A DNA stretch of 8,877 nt from Verrucomicrobiota bacterium (GTDB taxonomy: Bacteria > Verrucomicrobiota > Verrucomicrobiia > Verrucomicrobiales > Akkermansiaceae): assembly GCA_026397695.1 (NCBI GenBank), contig JAPLUJ010000706.1, positions 1,524 through 10,400 of the forward strand. Reading direction: 5' to 3'. A program made the translations under genes and the position numbers. The notes under the pieces are model-generated. The model searched no databases and was not told the DNA's origin. It saw only the letters and a list, made by a program, of their open reading frames with translations. The first letter of the stretch is position 1. Each line of letters starts with the position of its first letter. Shown here piece after piece: positions 1 through 6,672 of the stretch.

Positions 1-264
1 GAGCGCGCGGTGGTCGAGCTGCAGGGCAAATCCTTCCGCTGGGTGATCAGCAAGGACGACAAGGCCAACCAGCGACCGGTGAAGGTGGGCGAACAGAACG
101 GCTCTAACTTCATCATCCTCGAAGGCATCAAACCGGGCGAACGCATCGTGGTGGAGGGCATCCAGAAAGTCCGCGAAGACGCCCCGGTGACCGCCAAGAC
201 CACCGCCCAGATGACCGCCATCAATGCCGCCCCGGCTGCCGAGGCCAAACCCGCCAAGGAATAA
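1..264 (+). CDS. RND efflux periplasmic adaptor (membrane fusion protein), C-terminal end, partial
   Basis: This is the last 87 codons of an AcrA/MexA-type adaptor, the periplasmic subunit that joins an inner-membrane RND pump to an outer-membrane channel. The frame is open from base 1, so the start lies outside the window and the internal GTG at 10 is not the real start. The visible part matches the C-terminal beta-barrel and membrane-proximal region of the family: a strand ending in FRWVI, then RPVKVGEQNG, the characteristic LEGIKPGERIVVEGIQKVRED stretch (compare EGLKxGDRVVxxGLQKVRxG in AcrA), and an Ala/Pro/Lys-rich tail after the last strand. It ends 6 bp before the pump gene, so the two are almost certainly co-transcribed. 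The lipid anchor, lipoyl-like and hairpin domains cannot be seen. Confidence 0.9.
   Translation, partial: ERAVVELQGKSFRWVISKDDKANQRPVKVGEQNGSNFIILEGIKPGERIVVEGIQKVREDAPVTAKTTAQMTAINAAPAAEAKPAKE
256..260 (+). promoter_or_regulatory. Possible Shine-Dalgarno site for the RND pump
   Basis: AAGGA lies inside the last codons of the adaptor gene, ten bases before the ATG at 271. It is the only start in the window with a reasonable purine-rich Shine-Dalgarno candidate at usable spacing. The match is short and could be chance. Confidence 0.35.
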
Positions 265-270
265 ACGACC

Positions 271-1977
271 ATGGCCGAATTTTTCATCCGCCGGCCGATC
301 GTGGCGATGGTCATCTCCATCGTCACCGTCATTGTCGGCCTCATTTCTCTATCAAGATTGCCGATTTCGGAATACCCGAATGTCAGCCCGACCTTGATTC
401 AGGCGACCACCACCTACCGCGGCGCCGCCGCCGAGGCGGTCATGGAATCCGTGGCCACCCCCATCGAGTCGAAGGTCAATGGTGTGGACAAACTGCTCTA
501 TATCCAGTCCTACAACACCAACGACGGCAAGATGACCCTCAACGTCACCTTCGATGTCGGCACCGACGTGGACATCATGCAGGTCAACGCGCAGAACCGC
601 GTGGGCCAGGCGGAAGCCCAACTCCCGGATGCGGTGAAACGCGAGGGCGTCGTGGTCAACCGCTCAAGCCCGGATATTCTGTTAGCCATCGGCTTGTCCT
701 CGCCCAAGGGGACTTATGACGGGGTGTTTCTCGGCAACTACGCCGACATCAATCTGGTCGATCAAATCAAGCGCGTGCCCGGCGTGGGCGATGTGAAAAA
801 TTTCACCGCGCAGGATTATTCGATGCGCGTCTGGCTCAATCCAGAAAAGCTCGCGATGCTGGGCGTCACGCCGCAGGACGTGTCGGACGCGATCAAGGAG
901 CAGAACGCGCAGTCGCCGGCCGGCACGATCGGTGCGGAACCCGCGCCACCCGGGCAGGAAAGCCAGTTCAACATCCGGGCGCAGGGTCTGCTGAAGGATC
1001 CCAAGGAATTCGCGGAAATCATCGTCCGTTCTAACACTGATGGCTCGCAGGTCAAAATCAAGGATGTGGGGCGCGTCGATCTCGGCGCGCAAACCTACTC
1101 GATCCGTGCCCGCATGGACAAGGCCCCGGCCGGCGCGCTCGGCGTCTATCTGGCACCTGGTGCCAACGCGATCCAAACCGCGAACAAGGTGAAGCTGATT
1201 CTGGAGGAGGCCAAACTGCGTTTTCCGCCGGACATGGCATATGCCATCACTCTGGATTCCACGCTGCCAATCACGGCTTCGATGCATGAAATCATGAAGA
1301 CCCTGGAGGAGGCGATCATCCTGGTGCTCATCGTGGTGTTCATCTTCCTGCAAAGTTTCCGCGCCACCATCATCCCGATGCTCACCGTACCGGTCTCGCT
1401 GTTAGGTGTGTTCATCGCCTTCCCGATGTTGGGTTTCAGCGTCAACACCCTCACCATGTTCGGGCTGGTGCTGGCCATCGGCATCGTGGTGGACGACGCC
1501 ATCGTGGTGGTCGAGGCGGTGCAGCATCACATCGAGCACGGGATGTCGCCGGTGGATGCCACGCGCCAGGCGATGAAGGAAGTCTCCGGGCCGGTGGTGG
1601 CCATCGCGTTGATCCTGTGTGCGGTGTTCGTGCCGGTCGCCTTCATGGGCGGGGTGACCGGCCGGCTCTATCAACAATTTGCCATTACTATTGCGGTTTC
1701 GGTGGTGTTCTCCGCCATTAACGCGCTGACCCTCAGCCCCGCGCTCTCAGCCCTGCTGCTGCGCAAACCCACCCCCGGCCGCGGCCCGCTCGCCTGGTTC
1801 TTCAAGCAGTTCAATCAATTCTTCGATTGGATCACTCGGGGCTACGGCAGCATTGTCGGCGGCCTCACGCGCAAGGCGGCACGCTCCATGTTGCTATTGG
1901 TGGCGGTGTGTGGCGGGATCTATCTGCTAGGCAAGGTCGTCCCCGGCGGCTTCATTCCGGACGAGGACAGCGGTTGA
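271..1977 (+). CDS. RND multidrug efflux pump (AcrB/HAE1 family), N-terminal half of a broken gene
   Basis: This encodes 568 residues of an inner-membrane proton-driven drug exporter that normally has about 1,040. It opens with the family N-terminus (MAEFFIRRPIVAMVI) forming TM1 at about residues 10-28. A periplasmic porter/docking loop runs from about 30 to 335, with GVGDV near 171-175 and IKEQNAQ near 208-214. TM2 to TM6 begin at about 340. The proton-relay Asp pair is present at residues 408-409 in GIVVDDAIVVVE, and the conserved NFRATxIP-type motif appears as SFRATIIP. The frame stops at a TGA directly after GGFIPDEDSG, which aligns with the middle of GFxPDEDQGxFxxxxQLP in AcrB, so this is not a natural C-terminus. 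The rest of the protein continues in another frame from 1976. The ATG at 271 matches the family start, 6 bp after the adaptor. Without the second half the pump cannot form its trimer or its full proton relay. Confidence 0.9.
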   Translation: MAEFFIRRPIVAMVISIVTVIVGLISLSRLPISEYPNVSPTLIQATTTYRGAAAEAVMESVATPIESKVNGVDKLLYIQSYNTNDGKMTLNVTFDVGTDVDIMQVNAQNRVGQAEAQLPDAVKREGVVVNRSSPDILLAIGLSSPKGTYDGVFLGNYADINLVDQIKRVPGVGDVKNFTAQDYSMRVWLNPEKLAMLGVTPQDVSDAIKEQNAQSPAGTIGAEPAPPGQESQFNIRAQGLLKDPKEFAEIIVRSNTDGSQVKIKDVGRVDLGAQTYSIRARMDKAPAGALGVYLAPGANAIQTANKVKLILEEAKLRFPPDMAYAITLDSTLPITASMHEIMKTLEEAIILVLIVVFIFLQSFRATIIPMLTVPVSLLGVFIAFPMLGFSVNTLTMFGLVLAIGIVVDDAIVVVEAVQHHIEHGMSPVDATRQAMKEVSGPVVAIALILCAVFVPVAFMGGVTGRLYQQFAITIAVSVVFSAINALTLSPALSALLLRKPTPGRGPLAWFFKQFNQFFDWITRGYGSIVGGLTRKAARSMLLLVAVCGGIYLLGKVVPGGFIPDEDSG

Positions 1978-2014
1978 ACTGCCGGAAGGCGCTGCGCTGC
2001 AACGCTCGGACGAG

Positions 2015-3340
2015 TTGCTCAAACAGGTGGAGACCATCGTCTGCAATACCAAGGGTGTGCGCTCGGCGCTCGCCATTTCCGGCATGAGCATCTTGAACTC
2101 GCTCAACTTCCCGAACTCCGCGCTGATGTTCATCGGCCTGGATGACTGGGAGGAGCGCAAGTCGCCCGCGTTGCATGCCAAGGCCCTCGTCGCGGAATGG
2201 AACAAGAAATTCGCCAGCATCCCGGGTGCCCGCGTGTTTGCCTTCGGTCCGCCGCCGCTGCCTGGATATGGCAACGTCTCCGGTTTCACCATGCAATTGC
2301 AGGACCGCTCCGGCGGCAGCGTCGAGCAACTCGCCGCTTATGCCCAACAGATCATCGCGGCGGCGGCCGAGCGGCCGGAACTCGCCCGCCTCAGCACCAC
2401 CTTCCAACCCTCCACGCCGCAGGTGAAAGTGGAACTAGATCGCGAAAAAGCCCGCACCCTCGGGGTACCGGTGGACAGCGTGTTCCAGACTTTGCAAGCC
2501 TATCTGAGCGGTCTTTACGTGAACGATTTCGTGAAATTCGGCCGCGTGTACAAGGTGTTCCTGCAAGCCGAGCCGGAATATACCAACGATCCTAACGACA
2601 TCGGGATGTCCGGGCCGAACTTCGTGACGCGATTCAACCTCTATCTGGCGGCGGAAATGATGGGCTCTCCCGCGCCCGGCTACAGCTCGGCGCAGGCCAT
2701 GAAGGCGATGGAGGAAATCATGGCAAAGATGCCGTCCAACGTCGGCTACGAATGGTCCGGTCTAACGCTGCAAGAGAAGAAATCCGAAGGCCAGGCGCCG
2801 GTCATTTTCGGCATGGCGATCATCTTCGTGTTCCTGCTGTTAGCTGCGCAGTATGAAAGCTGGTCGTTGCCCTTCGCGGTGCTGCTGTCCGTGCCCACCG
2901 TCATCCTCGGCACCATGGTCGGGCTGTTATTGCGTCACTTCGAAATGAACGTCTATGCCCAGGTCGGTCTTATCATGCTCATCGGCCTCGCCGCCAAAAA
3001 CGCCATCCTCATCGTCGAGTTCGCGAAAATGAAACGCGACGAGGGCGTGCCTACACTGCAAGCCGCGCTCGAAGGCGCCAAACTCCGCCTGCGCCCGATC
3101 CTGATGACTTCGTTCGCCTTCATCCTCGGCTGCGTGCCGCTGATGCTGGCCACCGGTTCCGGTGCCGCTTCGCGCAGCACCATGGGCACCGGCGTGGTCT
3201 TCGGCATGACCATCTCCACCGCCATCGGCCTGTTCCTGATTCCGGTTTGTTATGTCTTCGTCCAACGCTTCTCGGACCGCAAGGCAAAGCCCGCGCCGCT
3301 GCCAACTCCGGCACCCGCAGCGCCCGATCACGCAGCCTAA
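2015..3340 (+). CDS. RND multidrug efflux pump, C-terminal half of the same broken gene
   Basis: This is the continuation of the pump in frame +2. Family similarity begins at 1976 (ELPEGAALQRSDELL, matching the QLPAGATxERT region of AcrB). The TTG at 2015 is merely the first possible initiator, so independent translation is doubtful. It carries the second periplasmic loop (GLDDWEERKSP, then FGPPPLPGYG, then DREKARTLGV, then SGLYVNDFVKFGRVYKVF) followed by TM8-TM12, with the conserved Lys in GLAAKNAILIVEFAK and the RLRPILMTSFAFILG motif. A second defect is visible. DIG at 2597-2605 is followed after only two residues by GPNF, whereas relatives carry roughly 20 more residues there (the FYVRxxxGxMxPLSA strand pair). 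The tail is Pro/Ala-rich. Reading this as two fragments of one pump is firm; whether the breaks are biological or sequencing errors cannot be told here. Confidence 0.85.
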   Translation: MLKQVETIVCNTKGVRSALAISGMSILNSLNFPNSALMFIGLDDWEERKSPALHAKALVAEWNKKFASIPGARVFAFGPPPLPGYGNVSGFTMQLQDRSGGSVEQLAAYAQQIIAAAAERPELARLSTTFQPSTPQVKVELDREKARTLGVPVDSVFQTLQAYLSGLYVNDFVKFGRVYKVFLQAEPEYTNDPNDIGMSGPNFVTRFNLYLAAEMMGSPAPGYSSAQAMKAMEEIMAKMPSNVGYEWSGLTLQEKKSEGQAPVIFGMAIIFVFLLLAAQYESWSLPFAVLLSVPTVILGTMVGLLLRHFEMNVYAQVGLIMLIGLAAKNAILIVEFAKMKRDEGVPTLQAALEGAKLRLRPILMTSFAFILGCVPLMLATGSGAASRSTMGTGVVFGMTISTAIGLFLIPVCYVFVQRFSDRKAKPAPLPTPAPAAPDHAA

Positions 3341-3363
3341 CCAAACACAATATACCACTCCCC

Positions 3364-4749
3364 ATGCGCCTGTTATTCATCCTCCCCGCCGTTTTGTTAG
3401 TGAGTTCCTGCGTGCTCGGCCCGGAACCCGGCGCGCCGGAAACGAAAACCCCTGGCTCCATCCGCGGAGATGCCGCACCCCACGGCGCGTCGTTCGGCGA
3501 CCAAGCCTGGCGCAAGGTCTTCACCGACTCCACCCTGCGCACACTCATCGCCAGAGCCCTGACCAACAACCCGGATCTGGTGACCGCCACCTATCGGATA
3601 GAAGAAGCCCGCGCCCGCGCCAACATCGCCCGCGCCGCATGGTTTCCCATGCTCAATGGCAGCGCCGACGCCTCCGCCAACTATGCGTCGCCCAATGCCG
3701 GCCAAGTCGCAAAGGGTGCCGACCGCCACTCCGAATCCTACGGACTAACAGGTTTGCTGAGCTGGGAAATCGATCTGTGGGGCGGCATCCGCCGCGATAA
3801 CCAAGCGGCCCGCGCGCGGCTGCTGGAAGCCCAATACCAGCGCGATGCGGTGCAGACCAGCTTGGTCGCGGCGGTGGCCAGCGCCTACATCGACCTGAAA
3901 AACCTCGATGAGCGCCTGGCCATTTCGCGCCGCACCACGGTGAGTCGCAAGGTATCACTGGATCTCGTGACCGCCCGCCGGAACGGGGGCCTCAGTTCGG
4001 ACTTGGAGGTCGGCCAAGCCGAGGCCTTGCTCTCCCAAGCGCAGGTGGTGATCCCGGTGACCGAGCGCGGCATCGTGGCCAAGGAGAACGAAATCCGCGC
4101 GCTGTTAGGCGAATATCCGAGCGCTATTGCCCGTGGCGGCAGTCTCGACCGTCTGGATGCATCGTTCCGCATCGCTGGCGGCTTGCCATCCTCCTTGATC
4201 GCACGCCGGCCGGATCTGTCCGCCGCCAATCAGGCATTCCAAGCCGCCACCGCCGATATCGGCGTGGCCGAGGCTCTGCGCTTCCCCGCGCTATCACTCA
4301 CCGGCAACGGTGGCCTGATCAGCGCCGACCTGCACAATTTGCTCGAAGGAAAATCCGGCGCCTACTCGATAGGCCCGCAACTCGCCGGCCCCATCTTTGA
4401 CGCGGGCCGCGGCAAAGCCCGCGTGCAAGCCGCCCAGGCCCGCGCCAAAATCGCGCTCGTCGCCTATAACAAAGCCGCCCAGCAGGCGTTCCAGGAAGCG
4501 GCGGACGCGTTCAACGCCTATCAGAAAACCGGCGAGATCATCGCCGAAGAATCCAAATTGGTCACCTCCCAGAAAAATGTCTCCGTGCTCGCGCTGGAAC
4601 GCTTCCAGGGTGGTGCTTCGAGTTATCTGGAAGTGCTCGACGCCGAACGTGAGCTGTTCACCGCCGAACTCGACCTCGCCGACGCCCGCGCCAACCGCCT
4701 GAAAGCCGTGGTCCAGGCCTACCGCGCCCTCGGCGGCGGGTGGAAGTGA
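3364..4749 (+). CDS. TolC-family outer-membrane efflux lipoprotein (NodT type)
   Basis: This encodes 461 residues of the outer-membrane exit duct of the tripartite pump. The ATG at 3364 is chosen, over an earlier in-frame start inside the pump gene, because it begins a clean lipoprotein signal: MRLLFILPAVLLVSSC, with lipobox V-S-S-C and lipidated Cys16 followed by Val. The mature part has the family layout: the W-x-x-V/A-F-x-D-x-x-L-R-x-L entry motif near residues 49-60, first helical hairpin with NNPDL at 68-72, beta segment around SYGLTGLLSWEIDLWG (about 125-140), the mid-repeat GLPSSLIARRPDL near 273-285, the second beta segment FPALSLTGNGG, GPxFDAGRG, and the closing LDAERELFTAELDLADARA helix. 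Length is normal for NodT proteins. It starts 23 bp after the pump stop with no Shine-Dalgarno site, preceded by a pyrimidine run. Unlike the pump, it looks intact, so it might serve another transporter. Confidence 0.93.
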   Translation: MRLLFILPAVLLVSSCVLGPEPGAPETKTPGSIRGDAAPHGASFGDQAWRKVFTDSTLRTLIARALTNNPDLVTATYRIEEARARANIARAAWFPMLNGSADASANYASPNAGQVAKGADRHSESYGLTGLLSWEIDLWGGIRRDNQAARARLLEAQYQRDAVQTSLVAAVASAYIDLKNLDERLAISRRTTVSRKVSLDLVTARRNGGLSSDLEVGQAEALLSQAQVVIPVTERGIVAKENEIRALLGEYPSAIARGGSLDRLDASFRIAGGLPSSLIARRPDLSAANQAFQAATADIGVAEALRFPALSLTGNGGLISADLHNLLEGKSGAYSIGPQLAGPIFDAGRGKARVQAAQARAKIALVAYNKAAQQAFQEAADAFNAYQKTGEIIAEESKLVTSQKNVSVLALERFQGGASSYLEVLDAERELFTAELDLADARANRLKAVVQAYRALGGGWK

Positions 4750-5051
4750 CCATGCCTGTGGCTCACCTTGAAAAAAGTTAGAAAACATAAACATGCGGAC
4801 GATTTCGCTGTTATATGGAATTCTCGTTCGGATGTTCTTCCGCGATGCTGAGAAGCATCATGTGGCGCACATCCATGCCGATTTGTCCGCAGACACGATT
4901 GCAGCAAGATGGCAGGCACTCAAGTGAACGGGGTCCTTGCATGTCCATAACAGGGTCATCGGCTAACTGAATGTATTCCAACTCAGGGACTGCTCGGTAA
5001 GGCTGGACGCCAAGCGGCAAATCCACCACCATCCTTCCGCTCTCCCGTCCG
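4750..5051 (+). other. Lower-GC intergenic segment between the efflux operon and the channel gene
   Basis: These 302 bases are visibly richer in A+T than the flanking genes, most of all at 4769-4830. They hold the DUF4160-type remnant at 4793-4927 and otherwise nothing I can support as coding. There is no strong stem followed by a T-run after the efflux operon, so I cannot name a terminator, and no convincing sigma-70 promoter pair for the channel gene. Two GTTAG/CTAAC words occur here (4777-4781, 4963-4967). Confidence 0.5.
4793..4927 (+). pseudogene. N-terminal remnant of a DUF4160-type small protein
   Basis: A 44-codon open frame begins MRTISLLYGILVRMFFRD and continues with EKHHVAHIHAD. 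This matches the N-terminal half of DUF4160 proteins as I remember them (MPTISxFYGIxIRMFFxD, then HHxPHIHAxY), which are normally about 80-90 residues long. After HIHAD the similarity fades and the frame ends at TGA 4925. A neighbouring frame around 4908-4940 (AGTQVNGVL) may be a remnant of the expected xDGxLLxGSLP segment, which would mean a frameshift. The KLVxAWxxIHxxxLxxDW C-terminal part is not recognisable anywhere downstream. DUF4160 genes often sit beside DUF2442 genes; none is seen here. Function of the family is not established. The segment is AT-richer than its neighbours, in keeping with an acquired and decayed gene. It could also be a short expressed peptide. Confidence 0.6.
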
Positions 5052-5510
5052 ATGCTCAAGAACCTCCTGATCCTTTTTATGTTAGTCTCGAGCTGTGTCA
5101 CGATCCACGGTGTGGGCATGATGCTCGGTTTGCGCTGGCTGACCCGCGCCTGGCCGCGCGGCGAACACCACTTCAGCCTTCCCAGAACCTTCTGGATTCT
5201 GATCCGCGTGGTGTTCGGCCTGCTGCTGCTGCATCTGCTGCAAATCACCGTCTGGGCGTGGTTCTATGACTCGCGCGGCTGCTTTCCGTCCTTCGATGTT
5301 TCGTTCTACTATTCCGCCACGAGTTACTCCACGGTCGGTTATGGCGATGTGATTCCCCCGATGCCCTGGCGGATCTTTGGTGCGATTGAGGCGGTCACCG
5401 GCATCCTCATGTTCGGGTGGAGCACGGGCGTCCTGTTCTCCATCGTCAACCACCTGCAAACCCATTTTTTCAGAGCCCCCACCGTTTTCCCACCCCGCCG
5501 TGCTCCTTGA
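5052..5510 (+). CDS. Small potassium-channel-like membrane protein (Ion_trans_2 type)
   Basis: This encodes 152 residues of a probable inner-membrane ion channel subunit. The K+ selectivity filter T-V-G-Y-G-D is complete at residues 94-99, preceded by a pore helix (about 82-92). It is flanked by a transmembrane helix at about 48-70 (WILIRVVFGLLLLHLLQITVW) and another at about 107-132 (IFGAIEAVTGILMFGWSTGVLF). An extra N-terminal helix spans about 4-28. This three-helix-plus-pore-loop layout and the FGWSTG ending match a family of roughly 150-residue bacterial two-TM-type channels in which the filter is usually TTLGYGD. There is no RCK/TrkA-N or cyclic-nucleotide domain, so no gating domain is visible; subunits would tetramerise. 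The ATG at 5052 begins the first helix directly and has no Shine-Dalgarno site, only a pyrimidine-rich leader. The Cys15 context (V-S-S-C) resembles a lipobox but falls inside a long hydrophobic helix. Confidence 0.85.
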   Translation: MLKNLLILFMLVSSCVTIHGVGMMLGLRWLTRAWPRGEHHFSLPRTFWILIRVVFGLLLLHLLQITVWAWFYDSRGCFPSFDVSFYYSATSYSTVGYGDVIPPMPWRIFGAIEAVTGILMFGWSTGVLFSIVNHLQTHFFRAPTVFPPRRAP

Positions 5511-5529
5511 GCCATGACATATCAGTTGC

Positions 5530-5554
5530 ATTTTTTGCTGTCGGATTTTTTGCT
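5530..5554 (+). repeat. Two direct copies of ATTTTTTGCT, 15 bp apart
   Basis: ATTTTTTGCT occurs at 5530-5539 and again at 5545-5554, in the 77-bp spacer before the secreted helical protein. It is the most T-rich spot in an otherwise GC-rich window. Possible roles are an upstream promoter element or a regulator site on the promoter of the downstream genes, but no clear -35/-10 pair can be fixed to it. A chance duplication is also possible. Confidence 0.5.
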
Positions 5555-5587
5555 TGCGCGGCGGGTGTGACTGGCTTGACTCACGGT

Positions 5588-6589
5588 ATGCATAAACACA
5601 CCGCAGCATTGGGCATTTTGAGTCTCACCTTGATCTCTGGCTTGGCCCAAACCCCTCCTGCTCCCGCACCCACGGATTACGCGGCGCGCGTCAAATCAGT
5701 GGAAAACCTCAAACAGCATATCGCCCAACGCGAATCGCGCTTCGAAATGCTCAAACAGGACGTGCTCGCCTTGGACGCCCGCACCGAAAAACAAATCGAT
5801 GACATCGTCAAAACCCTGGCATCACTCAAGGATTCAGAGGATTCAAAAACCCGCGTGGCCAATATCAAGGACGACGTGATCGAGGGCTTGATTCGAACGG
5901 TTTGGATCTACCGGCAAAAGCGGGTGGACTTGTTTGAAACGATGCGCAAGGATTCCAACGTGCCGCAAGAAGAGTTGGCCAAAACCCTCAAAACATTTGA
6001 CGAGCGGATCGACAAGCGCGTCACGCAGGTCATGGAGCTTGCCAAATCGTTTCCCGGCCACAAGGACGTCAACAAGTATGAATCCTACGGCAGTTCCTAT
6101 TCTAACGGATGGTGTCAGGAAAACCTGCGGGTCAGCGAGGAGTGGAAACAAAACCGCCGCGACAATACCTCTGGCAAAGTGACGCGGCGCGAACTGCTCC
6201 AGGAACTCGACAAGGCGCTCGCCCGCAACCAAACCCGGCGGGCCGCAATCGCCGACGGCCTGGACAAACGCAAACTCAGCGACAAGGAGAGGACCCTGCA
6301 ATACGCGGAACTCGGACGCATCGATGCAACGCTGGATAAACTCAAGGCAAACCGGCGCGAATTGGTGCTGCCTGACGGCGGCGGCGCGGTTAGGGAAATC
6401 GGCGGCGACGAGGCGCATGACGCGGAATTGATGCTCGACGACACCCGCAAGGACTTGGCGCGCGATTTCTCCGACATCATGCGCAAGTATTCCGATCTCA
6501 GCACCGAACGCACCCGTATCTTCGACTTGAAAGCGAACCTGACAGCACGTGAGGAGTGGCTGAAACAAAATCCGCCACCGGCCAAGTGA
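5588..6589 (+). CDS. Secreted, highly charged alpha-helical protein of unknown function
   Basis: This encodes 333 residues of no family I recognise. The ATG at 5588 is preferred over earlier in-frame starts, which would overlap the channel gene, because it opens a signal peptide: MHKHTAALGILSLTLISGLAQ, cleaved probably after the Ala at position 20, followed by a Pro/Ala-rich linker. The mature protein is almost wholly charged and helical, with coiled-coil-like stretches at about 34-80 (VKSVENLKQHIAQRE), 100-150 and 190-265. A central loop near 153-185 (YESYGSSYSNGWCQENL) contains the only Cys. A glycine-rich break at about 273-285 (DGGGAVREIGGDE) separates a last helical part. It most likely acts in the periplasm as a structural or adaptor-like factor. 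It lies 83 bp before the membrane-anchored protein and on the same strand as the ABC genes, which suggests a shared role. No Shine-Dalgarno site precedes it. Confidence 0.7.
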   Translation: MHKHTAALGILSLTLISGLAQTPPAPAPTDYAARVKSVENLKQHIAQRESRFEMLKQDVLALDARTEKQIDDIVKTLASLKDSEDSKTRVANIKDDVIEGLIRTVWIYRQKRVDLFETMRKDSNVPQEELAKTLKTFDERIDKRVTQVMELAKSFPGHKDVNKYESYGSSYSNGWCQENLRVSEEWKQNRRDNTSGKVTRRELLQELDKALARNQTRRAAIADGLDKRKLSDKERTLQYAELGRIDATLDKLKANRRELVLPDGGGAVREIGGDEAHDAELMLDDTRKDLARDFSDIMRKYSDLSTERTRIFDLKANLTAREEWLKQNPPPAK

Positions 6590-6672
6590 TCGCAGTGAGC
6601 GACCGTTAGATCCGGGAGGATTGGCAGGTGCCAGTGTAATTTATGGTGCTTGCTCGCCGTATTCCCCATCCC

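Noticed and set aside
682..1353. A 223-codon minus-strand open frame inside the pump gene, and many similar ones
   Set aside because: It is a mirror of a strongly conserved + strand RND protein in GC-rich DNA. Its composition (His/Arg/Asp-rich, no motif) is typical of antisense shadows.
1969..1980. Programmed +1 frameshift at GGT TGA A, as in the prfB gene, joining the two pump halves
   Set aside because: A +1 slip would reach the right frame, but about six conserved residues would still be missing, GGT to GTT re-pairing is poor, and there is no properly spaced AGGGGG-like stimulator. Deletion explains the break more simply.
4844..4859. Perfect hairpin GATGCT-GAGA-AGCATC
   Set aside because: It lies within the DUF4160-like coding remnant, encodes family-typical residues, and has no following T-run, so it is not supported as a terminator.
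4937..4969. TTGCAT and TAACTG as a sigma-70 promoter for the channel gene
   Set aside because: The spacing is about 21 bp and both boxes are weak, so it is not distinguishable from chance.
5052..5096. Lipoprotein signal (V-S-S-C at residue 15) in the channel protein
   Set aside because: The hydrophobic stretch continues well past the Cys as a transmembrane helix, and the rest of the protein is a polytopic channel.
4811..5248. A 145-codon minus-strand open frame across the spacer and the channel gene
   Set aside because: It overlaps the clear potassium-channel frame and the DUF4160-like frame on the other strand, and shows no recognisable domain.
6614..6620. GGGAGGA as ribosome binding site for the membrane-anchored protein
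   Set aside because: It is over 20 bases from the ATG at 6643 and over 50 from the preferred ATG at 6673, too far to act directly.
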